Shown: piece by piece, positions 1 through 6,178 of the stretch
Position numbering within the stretch: the stretch's first letter is position 1
How the letters are laid out: every line of letters begins with the position of its first letter
Source of the DNA: Frankiales bacterium
Lineage (GTDB): Bacteria; Actinomycetota; Actinomycetes; Mycobacteriales; SCTD01
DNA: 8,003 bases
Assembly (NCBI GenBank): GCA_004299215.1
Contig: SCTD01000185.1
Location: 1 to 8,003, forward strand
Direction: 5' to 3'
Translations under genes and position numbers: made by a program
Notes under the pieces: model-generated
Database searches by the model: none
What the model saw: only the letters and a program-made list of their open reading frames with translations
What the model was told of the DNA's origin: nothing

Positions 1-1
1 G

Positions 2-295
2 CCGTCGACGCGCAAGGAGGCGGTCATCGCCGACACCGAGAGCGACCTGCGCGAGGGCGTCGTCGAGCAGTCGCTGAAGGAGCTGCGCCAGCCGGTCGTG
101 CACCTGCGCGCGCCGCGCGGTTTGCTCGACCAGGAGCCGCCGCTCTATCCCGACCCGTCGCTGGAGCCGTGGCGCTCCGTGGTGCCGCAGCTCGAGACCG
201 AGCTGGTCGAGGACTGCAACCACTACACGATCCTGCTGGCCGAGCACGGGGCACGGCAGGTGGCGGAGACCGTGCGCCGGTTGGCGAACGGCTAG
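2..295 (+). CDS. Alpha/beta-fold hydrolase, C-terminal fragment (5' end outside window)
   Basis: This is an open frame running in from the left edge and ending at TAG 293-295, giving 97 residues with no start in view. The segment LRAPRGLL (about residues 35-42) followed by the PPLYP motif, and near the end CNHYTILL with His74, match the last third of actinobacterial alpha/beta hydrolases. In that family the His of an NHYT-like motif is the third member of the Ser-Asp-His triad. The nucleophile elbow and acid residue would lie upstream, outside the window, so substrate and exact subfamily cannot be named. An esterase or lipase-like soluble enzyme is likely. The next gene begins 30 bases later on the same strand and may be cotranscribed. 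The family call is fairly safe; the function is open. Confidence 0.72.
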   Translation, partial: PSTRKEAVIADTESDLREGVVEQSLKELRQPVVHLRAPRGLLDQEPPLYPDPSLEPWRSVVPQLETELVEDCNHYTILLAEHGARQVAETVRRLANG

Positions 296-325
296 CGAGT
301 TGCGCCCGGTGTGGTGGCAGCGCCG

Positions 326-811
326 ATGACCGACGACAGCGCGTACGGCCGAGTGACGAATCCGGAGCGGTACGCACCTCTGCACCGGGCGGCGGCTGTC
401 GTCATCGCCGAGCTGCAGCGGGCGTTCGACGTCTCGGTGGTGGAGGTGGAGTCGGAACCGAAGCAGCGGGACATCGGGCTGACGTTGACCTCCGCGTGGC
501 GGCTGACGCCGAGCAACGGCGGCGCGCCAGTGACGGTGACCCTGACGACGTTCCCGGGTCTGTACGTGCGCTTCGGCGAGTGGCACGAGGAGGCCTTCCC
601 GGCGTGCGGCTGCGATGCCTGCGACGAGCAGCCGGGGGAGCTCGCCGAGGACCTCCGCGAAAAGCTGTGGGCGGTGGCGCGTGGGCAGTTCCACGAGACG
701 CAGCAGAGCTACGCGTTCACGTTCCCGCACGGCGGCCGCGCCGGATCCGGCAAGCCGTCGCGGTGGCGGCGGCTAAGGGTGCGCGAGTACCCGGCCTGGC
801 CGGAGCGCTGA
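326..811 (+). CDS. DUF6226-like protein of unknown function
   Basis: This is a 161-residue protein beginning MTDDSAYGRVTNPERYAPLH. I chose ATG 326 over the in-frame GTG at 311 and GTG at 314, because MTDD is a natural start and the five residues before it look like read-through of the gap. No strong Shine-Dalgarno sequence supports any of the three. The GRVTNPERYAPLH opening, the TFPGLYVRFGEWH stretch (about residues 75-87) and the CGCDAC cluster (Cys94, Cys96, Cys99) resemble the small actinobacterial family DUF6226; I recall this family from memory and have not checked it. There is no signal peptide or membrane segment, so it should be cytosolic. The tail is basic (SRWRRLRVR) and ends YPAWPER. 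The three clustered cysteines could bind metal, but no role is known. It follows the hydrolase on the same strand and converges on the HNH gene 25 bases away. Confidence 0.78.
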   Translation: MTDDSAYGRVTNPERYAPLHRAAAVVIAELQRAFDVSVVEVESEPKQRDIGLTLTSAWRLTPSNGGAPVTVTLTTFPGLYVRFGEWHEEAFPACGCDACDEQPGELAEDLREKLWAVARGQFHETQQSYAFTFPHGGRAGSGKPSRWRRLRVREYPAWPER

Positions 812-836
812 CGAAGCCCGAGGAGTCGCTGTCGAT

Positions 837-2480
837 TCAGAAGGGTGGGTCGTCGTTCCAGCCGTTGTGGGTGTTCTCCGGGGCAGGAGGCTTCTGCGGC
901 TCGGGTGGTCGGATCCGTTGGCTGATCGGCACGTCGGGTTCGTCGGTTTCGGCGTCGTCCTCCGACTTCGCTGGCTTCGCTTGCGGCCGGCGAGGTGGTG
1001 GTTCGGCGTAGATGTCGACCTTGGGTGGTGGTGTCCAGGGTCCGGGCCTTCGGTAGGTCTGGTGCAGGGCGCTGTGCCAGGTGACGCTGCCGTCGTTGTG
1101 GCGGAGCAGGATCCAGCGGCCGGTGGTCTTGGCGTTGTGGCAGCGTCTGCTGACGGGTCCGAGGTTGCGGGCGTTGGTCTTGCCGCCTCGGGCGTAGGGC
1201 TCGAGGTGGTCGCGGTCGTAGCGGCTGCTGCTGCAGCCGGGTCCGCAGCAGTGCCGGTCGCGGATGTCGACGAGCCGGGCGAGCCGGGCGCTCGGGTCGT
1301 GCTGGGGTTCGTCAGCGTCGATGACCAGGGCGGGAGCGAGCATGGCGCGGATCTGCTCGCGCCGGCCGGTGTCGGTGTCGGCGGCGGGAGTGGGCTTGTC
1401 ATCGACCGCGATCGGCCGGCCGCTCGTGGCGTCGACCATGATCCGCCGGTAGCTCTTGGGTCGGACGAGCCGGACGTGCTGGGCTGAGACGGGGCCGTAC
1501 CGGTCGAGCGTGCCGGGTTGCTGGCTCAGGCCGAGGATGGTCGCGACCGGGACGTGGATGTTGAGGGTGATCTGGGCGGCGATCTGCTCCGCGGTGAGCG
1601 CCCACTGCGGCGGGACCGGCCCGGCCGCCTGGTCCCGGTCGAACAGCATCCCGCCGTCGACGCCGGTCAGCGGCGTCCGGCCGCCTGGGATGTCGGCCTG
1701 GGCGCGCCAGCGGTCGTCGCAGGCCATCCCGGCCAGCGCGATCGCGGGAAGGGAGGCGAACAGGTCCGCCCGGCGCTGCTCCGCCGTCCGGACCACACCA
1801 GCCGCAGCATCGGCCAGCCGCTCACGGCGTTCGAGGTCGTCCATCCCCTGCGCCCACGCGACGCCCTGCTCGGGGGTGAGGACGGCGCCGGCGAGCATCA
1901 GCCCGTCCTCGGTCGGCCGGGTCCAGGTCCGCCTGCGGCCGACCTTCTCGGCCTCGGCCGCCTCGGCCTGCTCGGCGGTGAGCTGCTCAGCCTCGAGGCG
2001 CAGCCGGACCCGCGTGAGCTGCCGCCGCAGGTCGGTCGGGCACAGTTCCGCGCCGGCCGGCAGCACCTCGGCCTCGACCTTGCTGGCGATCTCGGGGGTG
2101 CACGGGTCGAGCTCCTGCCGGACCGCGACGGCCTGGTGCCGGAAGAGCCTGCCCTCACCGAGCAGCGCAAGGGTCAGTGGCAGCGCGTCGGTGAACCGCT
2201 CGGCCTCACCGATCCAGCGCTCGGCGGTGAGCTGGCTGATGTGCCACGAGCCGGCGAGCTCCATCGGCAGCTCCCGGAGCGCCGACCCGCCGGCCTGCTG
2301 CGCCCGCCACGCCAGCGCCGCGATCTCGGTCAACTGATGCGCCCACGACCGGGCGTCGGCGGCCAGGTCGTCCCGCACCGCACGCAGCGAGTCGACCTGC
2401 GCCCGCTCGCCTACCGACAACGGCGGCCGGACCGGCGCAGCAGCGACCGGCTCGTCGCGGTCCGCACGGTCGAAAGGCAC
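837..2480 (-). CDS. DUF222 / HNH endonuclease (13E12-repeat-type family)
   Basis: With the GTG start at 2480 this protein has 547 residues. A DUF222 region fills roughly residues 20-270 and includes a Glu/Ala-rich helical stretch (about 164-180) that may form a coiled coil. A C-terminal HNH nuclease domain follows: CCGPGC (Cys411, Cys412, Cys416), then RDHLEPY (Asp424, His425), NARN (Asn439) and RRCHN (Cys447, His448). The last 65 or so residues are a proline-rich, charged, low-complexity tail. Proteins of this type are abundant in actinobacteria, including the 13E12 repeat family of Mycobacterium tuberculosis; they are predicted DNases but their biological role is poorly known. The frame stays open upstream to 2648, but those extra 56 codons would run through a clear promoter and SOS box and look non-coding. 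The GTG lies where transcription should begin, suggesting a leaderless message. ATG 2549 is a weaker alternative. All HNH catalytic residues are present, so the gene appears intact. Confidence 0.9.
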   Translation of the reverse strand: MPFDRADRDEPVAAAPVRPPLSVGERAQVDSLRAVRDDLAADARSWAHQLTEIAALAWRAQQAGGSALRELPMELAGSWHISQLTAERWIGEAERFTDALPLTLALLGEGRLFRHQAVAVRQELDPCTPEIASKVEAEVLPAGAELCPTDLRRQLTRVRLRLEAEQLTAEQAEAAEAEKVGRRRTWTRPTEDGLMLAGAVLTPEQGVAWAQGMDDLERRERLADAAAGVVRTAEQRRADLFASLPAIALAGMACDDRWRAQADIPGGRTPLTGVDGGMLFDRDQAAGPVPPQWALTAEQIAAQITLNIHVPVATILGLSQQPGTLDRYGPVSAQHVRLVRPKSYRRIMVDATSGRPIAVDDKPTPAADTDTGRREQIRAMLAPALVIDADEPQHDPSARLARLVDIRDRHCCGPGCSSSRYDRDHLEPYARGGKTNARNLGPVSRRCHNAKTTGRWILLRHNDGSVTWHSALHQTYRRPGPWTPPPKVDIYAEPPPRRPQAKPAKSEDDAETDEPDVPISQRIRPPEPQKPPAPENTHNGWNDDPPF

Positions 2481-2487
2481 ATCTGTG

Positions 2488-2516
2488 ATCGAACACCAGT
2501 TCGAACGACATGTCAA
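2488..2516 (-). promoter_or_regulatory. Sigma70-type promoter of the HNH endonuclease gene
   Basis: On the minus strand a perfect -35 TTGACA (2516-2511) is followed, after exactly 17 bases, by TTCGAT (2493-2488). The latter is a weak -10 that keeps the first T and the final AT. The SOS box occupies the spacer and most of the -10. The GTG at 2480 begins at the eighth base after the -10, about where transcription should start, so the message is probably leaderless. The segment is clearly more AT-rich than the genes around it. Confidence 0.7.
2489..2504 (-). promoter_or_regulatory. SOS box (LexA operator)
   Basis: The 16-base palindrome reads TCGAACTGGTGTTCGA on the minus strand. Both half-sites, TCGAAC and GTTCGA, are perfect and separated by four bases, which is the consensus of the mycobacterial/actinobacterial LexA operator. 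It sits inside the spacer and -10 region of the HNH endonuclease promoter, so bound LexA should block RNA polymerase. LexA boxes upstream of 13E12-family genes are known in mycobacteria, which fits this context. LexA binding here is an inference from sequence. Confidence 0.88.
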
Positions 2517-2689
2517 GAACGAAAGTGCCTCGTGGAGAGACTTTTTCATGCATTCGACGAGCACATTGCTTGCGCCGCGGGTGGTGAGCGGGTCCGTCGT
2601 CGCCGGGTGATCGCCACGTCGAGCGGGAGGCCGCGCCGCCCGCCGCACCTAGACTTCTCGCCGACCCCCAGCGACGACGAGACAGGCCC
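2517..2689. other. Remainder of the divergent intergenic region
   Basis: This gap between the divergent HNH and SDR genes continues past the HNH promoter. The part next to that promoter (about 2517-2580) is AT-richer, with a TTTTT run and an ATGCAT palindrome, and the part nearer the SDR gene returns to high GC. The HNH frame happens to stay open here on the minus strand, but I see no convincing codon pattern. I find no terminator hairpin or tRNA. The only candidate signal for the SDR gene is listed separately. Confidence 0.5.
2650..2655 (+). promoter_or_regulatory. Candidate -10 element for the SDR gene
   Basis: TAGACT fits the TAnnnT form common in actinobacterial -10 boxes and lies 34 bases before the ATG at 2690, giving a leader of roughly 25-30 bases. 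There is no recognisable -35 at 17-18 bases upstream (the sequence there is GAGGCC-like), so this is tentative. The run GACGAGACAGG just before the ATG may serve as a weak ribosome binding site. Confidence 0.35.
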
Positions 2690-4120
2690 ATGACCGACCA
2701 GCCCGGCATCGACCCGGCGCGCCTGCAGGCAGCACTCGACGTGCTCCGCGACCTCGACGACCTGCCGACCGACCACCCCGACGCGGTCCGCATCCGCGAG
2801 GCGACGGCGGCGGTCTACAAGAGCGTGAAGATCCGCCGGCGTCGTGAGGCCCGTGACCGCGTCCTGGCCAGCGACAACGCGGTCACCGCGGCGACCGCCA
2901 CCGCCGCGCCCGGGCGCATCGACGACGAGACGCGCGGCCTGCCGATCGGCGAGGCCAGGGGCGCGCAGGTCATCGGCACCCTCATCAACGCGCGCTCCTG
3001 CTACGTCTGCAAGCAGCGGTACCGCGAGGTCGACGCGTTCTACCACCAGCTGTGTCCGAGCTGCGCCGAGCTGAACCACGCCAAGCGCGACGCCCGCACC
3101 GACCTCACGGGACGGCGCGCGCTGCTCACCGGCGGCCGCGCGAAGATCGGGATGTACATCGCGCTGCGTCTCCTGAGGGACGGCGCCGACACGACCATCA
3201 CGACCCGCTTCCCGACCGACGCGGTGCGCCGGTTCCGCGCGATGCCGGACAGCGACCAGTGGCTGCACCGGCTGACGATCGTCGGCATCGACCTCCGCGA
3301 CCCCGCGCAAGTCGTCGCGCTGGCGGACAGCGTCGCGGCCAAGGGCCCGCTCGACGTGCTCATCAACAACGCGGCGCAGACGGTGCGCCGGACGCCGGGG
3401 TCGTACGCCCAGCTGATCGCGGCGGAGTCGGTCCCGCTCCCGCCGGGCCCGACCCCGGAGGTGGTCGACCTCGGCCACGGCCCGCTGCAGCTGACGCAGG
3501 GCGAGGCCACCGAGCAGCACTCGTTCGACGCGCACAACCTCACGGCGCTCGCGCTCACGAGCGGCTCCGCCTCCCTCGACCGCGTCGCGGCCGGAACCGC
3601 CATCGACGCGGGCGGTCTCGTGCCCGACCTCGACGCGGTCAACAGCTGGACGCAACGCGTGCACGAGGTCGACGCGCTCGAGCTGCTCGAGGTGCAGCTG
3701 TGCAACGTCACGGCGCCCTTCGTCCTCGTCAGCCGGCTCCGCCCGTCACTCGCGGCGAGCCCGGCGCGGCGCACCTACGTCGTCAACGTCAGCGCGATGG
3801 AGGGCCAGTTCTCCCGCGGCTACAAGGGGCCCGGCCACCCGCACACCAACATGGCCAAGGCCGCGCTGAACATGCTCACCCGCACCAGCGCGCGCGAGAT
3901 GCTCGAGTCCGACGGCATCCTCATGACCAGCGTCGACACCGGCTGGATCACCGACGAGCGGCCGCACCCCACCAAGTCGCGGCTGGCCGACGAGGGCTTC
4001 CACGCCCCACTCGACCTCGTCGACGGAGCCGCCCGCGTCTACGACCCGATCGTCCGCGGCGAGGCCGGCGAGGACGTCTTCGGCGTCTTCCTGAAGGACT
4101 ACTCGCCGTCGCCCTGGTGA
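2690..4120 (+). CDS. Atypical short-chain dehydrogenase/reductase with N-terminal Cys4 knuckle
   Basis: This is a 476-residue soluble protein, about twice the length of a classical SDR. Residues 1-100 are a helical, charged N-terminal region. Then comes a CxxC-x14-CxxC motif (Cys104, Cys107, Cys122, Cys125) likely to bind zinc. The Rossmann fold follows with the nucleotide-binding motif TGGRAKIG (147-154), a TGxxxGxG variant with Lys before Ile-Gly. NNAA is at 226-229, Asn339 of NVTAPF is the likely structural/catalytic Asn, Ser368 sits in NVSAMEG, and Lys390 sits in HTNMAK. The usual Tyr four residues before that Lys is Thr386; the nearest Tyr is Tyr378. About 85 extra residues separate NNAA from Asn339. 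It should bind NAD(P)(H), but the substrate and even catalytic activity are uncertain. The first ATG of the frame is used, next to a weak purine-rich site. Its 3' end overlaps the convergent serine hydrolase gene. The SDR family call is firm; the specific role is unknown. Confidence 0.9.
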   Translation: MTDQPGIDPARLQAALDVLRDLDDLPTDHPDAVRIREATAAVYKSVKIRRRREARDRVLASDNAVTAATATAAPGRIDDETRGLPIGEARGAQVIGTLINARSCYVCKQRYREVDAFYHQLCPSCAELNHAKRDARTDLTGRRALLTGGRAKIGMYIALRLLRDGADTTITTRFPTDAVRRFRAMPDSDQWLHRLTIVGIDLRDPAQVVALADSVAAKGPLDVLINNAAQTVRRTPGSYAQLIAAESVPLPPGPTPEVVDLGHGPLQLTQGEATEQHSFDAHNLTALALTSGSASLDRVAAGTAIDAGGLVPDLDAVNSWTQRVHEVDALELLEVQLCNVTAPFVLVSRLRPSLAASPARRTYVVNVSAMEGQFSRGYKGPGHPHTNMAKAALNMLTRTSAREMLESDGILMTSVDTGWITDERPHPTKSRLADEGFHAPLDLVDGAARVYDPIVRGEAGEDVFGVFLKDYSPSPW

Positions 4121-5463
4121 GCGCCCCAGACGCGCGGGTCGACGCCGCCGGGCTGAGGTGCCGCGTCGTCGTACGGCGTGCGGCTGAAGACGAACGTCCC
4201 GAGGTCCAGCGCCACCACGGCGCCGTCGGCGAGCACCGGCCGCAGCACCTCGCCCGCGTGGTAGCCGTCGAGCCCCACCCAGCTGCCGTCGCCGGCTGAT
4301 CGGAACCGCGAGCTGCGCCCCGCCCCCAGCAGGCCGATGAGCTCGAGCAGGCCGTCGGCCCGCAGCCGCAGCCCGTACGAGTAGGTCCCCCAGTACCAGA
4401 CGCCGACCAGCGAGAGTGCCTCAGGATCAGCAGGTCCCGCGCTCCACGTCGTTCCCAGCGCCGGCTCCGCCTCCCGCACCACCTCGTGCAGGTTGGTGAG
4501 CAGCCCGCCGTCCAGCCCGCTGGTGGCGTTGCACAGCACGACCGTGCCGAGGTCCTGCGCGCGGTCCACGAAGACGGACGCCAGGAAGCCCGGCATCGAC
4601 CCGCCGTGGCCGACCAGCGTCTGCTCGCCCGCGCGCACGACCTGGAGCCCGAGGCCGTACGACGACCAGCCCGGCGCGGACGGGTCCACGCCCGCGGGCA
4701 CGGCCATCTCCTCCAGGGTGTCCGCCGACAGCACCTCGCCGGTGTCGCCGAGCAGGAACGCGGCGAACCGCCCGAGGTCGGCCAGCGTCGCCCAGAGCTG
4801 CCCTGCCGGCGCCATCGCGACGGCGTCGTGCTCGGGCTCCGGCAGCAGCACGTCGGCCCACGGGTGCACCGCGTAGCCGGTCGCCGCGCGGCCCGACGGC
4901 CGCGGGGTCGTGCGGGTCATCCCGAGCGGCAGCAGCACCTCGTCGCGCACGACGTCCGCCCACGGTCGCCCGCGCAGCTGCGCCACCAGCTCGCCCAGCG
5001 CGCCGTAGCCGAGGTTGGAGTAGTGGAACCGGCGCCCCGCGGCGTGCGGCACGTCCGACGGCGTCAGCGACGACGACAGCGACTCCCACGGCACGCCCTC
5101 GACCCGTTCCCACCAGACGCCCGGTGACTCCGACCGCAGCCCCGCCCCGTGTGCGAGCAGCTGCCCGACGGTGCGGTCGCCGAACGGCGTCCCCGGCAGG
5201 TGCCGCTCCAGCGCGTCGTCCAGCGAGAGCAGCCCCTCGTCGCGCAGCCGCAGCACGGCGACGGCGGTGATCGGCTTGGTGATCGATCCCAGGCGGTACT
5301 GCACGTCGTCGTGCGGCTCCTCGACCGCGCCGCGCGCTGCCGACCACACGAGCGAGCCCGCGCGGACGACCCCGCAGAGCAGGGACGGCAGCCGGTTCGA
5401 CCGCTGCGCACCCGCCACGCAGGCCAGCAGCCTGCGCTCCGTCGACGGCAGCAGCGAGGTCAT
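4099..5463 (-). CDS. Class C beta-lactamase-related serine hydrolase
   Basis: This 454-residue protein has the three active-site motifs of the beta-lactamase/transpeptidase-like (family S12) fold: SITK at residues 60-63 (nucleophile Ser60, general base Lys63), YSN at 148-150, and HGG at 286-288. After the catalytic domain, about 95 residues form a separate beta-rich C-terminal domain, as in many esterase or peptidase members. The N-terminus shows no signal peptide or lipobox, so it appears cytosolic, which argues against a secreted beta-lactamase or penicillin-binding protein. An esterase or D-amino-acid peptidase is more likely, but the substrate cannot be read from sequence. I chose ATG 5463 over in-frame GTG 5472 because AGGGTG lies six bases upstream. 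It is the last visible gene of the minus-strand operon, and its final 22 bases overlap the SDR gene coming the other way. Confidence 0.9.
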   Translation of the reverse strand: MTSLLPSTERRLLACVAGAQRSNRLPSLLCGVVRAGSLVWSAARGAVEEPHDDVQYRLGSITKPITAVAVLRLRDEGLLSLDDALERHLPGTPFGDRTVGQLLAHGAGLRSESPGVWWERVEGVPWESLSSSLTPSDVPHAAGRRFHYSNLGYGALGELVAQLRGRPWADVVRDEVLLPLGMTRTTPRPSGRAATGYAVHPWADVLLPEPEHDAVAMAPAGQLWATLADLGRFAAFLLGDTGEVLSADTLEEMAVPAGVDPSAPGWSSYGLGLQVVRAGEQTLVGHGGSMPGFLASVFVDRAQDLGTVVLCNATSGLDGGLLTNLHEVVREAEPALGTTWSAGPADPEALSLVGVWYWGTYSYGLRLRADGLLELIGLLGAGRSSRFRSAGDGSWVGLDGYHAGEVLRPVLADGAVVALDLGTFVFSRTPYDDAAPQPGGVDPRVWGAHQGDGE

Positions 5464-5469
5464 GCCGGG

Positions 5470-5475
5470 CACCCT
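5470..5475 (-). promoter_or_regulatory. Shine-Dalgarno site of the serine hydrolase gene
   Basis: AGGGTG on the minus strand lies six bases before ATG 5463 and shares its first two bases with the TAG stop of the GNAT gene. It decides the start of the serine hydrolase and implies that ribosomes ending the GNAT gene can restart directly. Confidence 0.6.
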
Positions 5476-6178
5476 AGGCGAGCGTCCGGTAGTGGTAGCC
5501 GTGTGCCGGCCGCAGCCCGGCCGACGCGTAGAGCCCGCGGGCGGCGACGTTGTCCGTCAGCACCTGCAGGTGCGCCGAGTGGGCTCCGCGGGCAGCGGCC
5601 CAGGATCCCAGGCCCTGCAGCACTTCTCGTCCGAGCCCGCGCTCGCGCCACGCGGGCAGCGCCGCCATCGCGTAGACCCCCAGCCAGCCCTCCTGCACGA
5701 CACCGCGCCCGACCGCGACCGTGCGGCCGTCGGCGACCACCGAGGCGTACGCCGAGGGCGCCGGGACGCGCGCGCTCATCCGGCGGAGGACGTCCTGCTC
5801 GGCCGGACCGCCCCGGCCGTCCACTGCCCACCAGCAGTCCAGCCAGTCGTCGTCCATCGCCGACGCGACGACCGCGGACGACGGGCCGGCCGGCACGGGC
5901 CCGCTCATGACGAGCACCTCGAACTCGCGCCGCCACCCGAGCGCGGCCAGCGCGTCGTCCAGCGCGGACGAGCTCACGTGCACCCGGGGCGGCAGGCCCC
6001 GCGAGCGGTAGAACTCCACGACGCCGTCGAGCGGCATCGCGTCCGACAGCGGCAGCGCGGAGTTGGCCCGCAGCAGCACCCCGGCGGCGGCCCTCAGCCG
6101 CCAGCCCTCGACCTCGACCTGCTCCAGCGGCGGGTTGCCGTCCGCGCCCAGCCGGTCCAGCAGCAGCCGTCGGCTCAC
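5474..6178 (-). CDS. GNAT family N-acetyltransferase
   Basis: This is a 234-residue protein. The acetyl-CoA-binding motif A is visible as WRERGLGREVLQGL (about residues 177-190), containing the family R-x-x-G-x-G signature. It is followed by the typical ending LQVLTDNVAARGLYASAGL (204-222), whose Asn and Tyr are common in motif B. The N-terminal half (VEVEGWRLRAAAGVLLRANS, about 21-40) resembles a class of actinobacterial GNATs with a degenerate first GNAT-like half. It transfers an acetyl group from acetyl-CoA to an unknown amine and is cytosolic. The start is GTG 6178, whose GTGA overlaps the TGA of the DUF58 gene. A GGGAAG run lies just before it but is very close to the start. Four-base overlap with the upstream gene and a Shine-Dalgarno-embedded stop with the downstream gene place it firmly in the operon. 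Confidence 0.9.
   Translation of the reverse strand: MSRRLLLDRLGADGNPPLEQVEVEGWRLRAAAGVLLRANSALPLSDAMPLDGVVEFYRSRGLPPRVHVSSSALDDALAALGWRREFEVLVMSGPVPAGPSSAVVASAMDDDWLDCWWAVDGRGGPAEQDVLRRMSARVPAPSAYASVVADGRTVAVGRGVVQEGWLGVYAMAALPAWRERGLGREVLQGLGSWAAARGAHSAHLQVLTDNVAARGLYASAGLRPAHGYHYRTLA

Noticed and set aside
791..803. CCGGC-CTG-GCCGG hairpin near the end of the DUF6226-like gene, as a terminator between convergent genes
   Set aside because: The stem is only five pairs, lies inside the coding sequence and has no T tract, so it is expected by chance at this GC content.
837..1010. Possible horizontal transfer of the HNH 3' end because of more A/T-ending codons
   Set aside because: The shift is slight and restricted to the low-complexity tail; the rest of the gene matches its neighbours in composition.
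1930..2000. Apparent tandem repeat of CTCGGCC/CTCGGCGG-like units in the HNH gene
   Set aside because: It is explained by Glu/Ala codons of a helical segment and is not a regular DNA repeat.
2481..2648. N-terminal extension of the HNH protein by 56 codons
   Set aside because: It would translate through a TTGACA promoter and a perfect SOS box, and the encoded residues do not resemble DUF222 proteins.
2206..2793. Minus-strand frame overlapping the HNH gene's 5' part and containing the MFD-like start
   Set aside because: Beyond the first codons it is Arg/Gly/Ala-rich shadow sequence without family motifs; only the start relic is of interest.
2546..3664. Minus-strand open frame of 372 codons opposite the SDR gene
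   Set aside because: It is Arg/Val/Asp-rich with no motif and lies across the well-supported SDR Rossmann domain.
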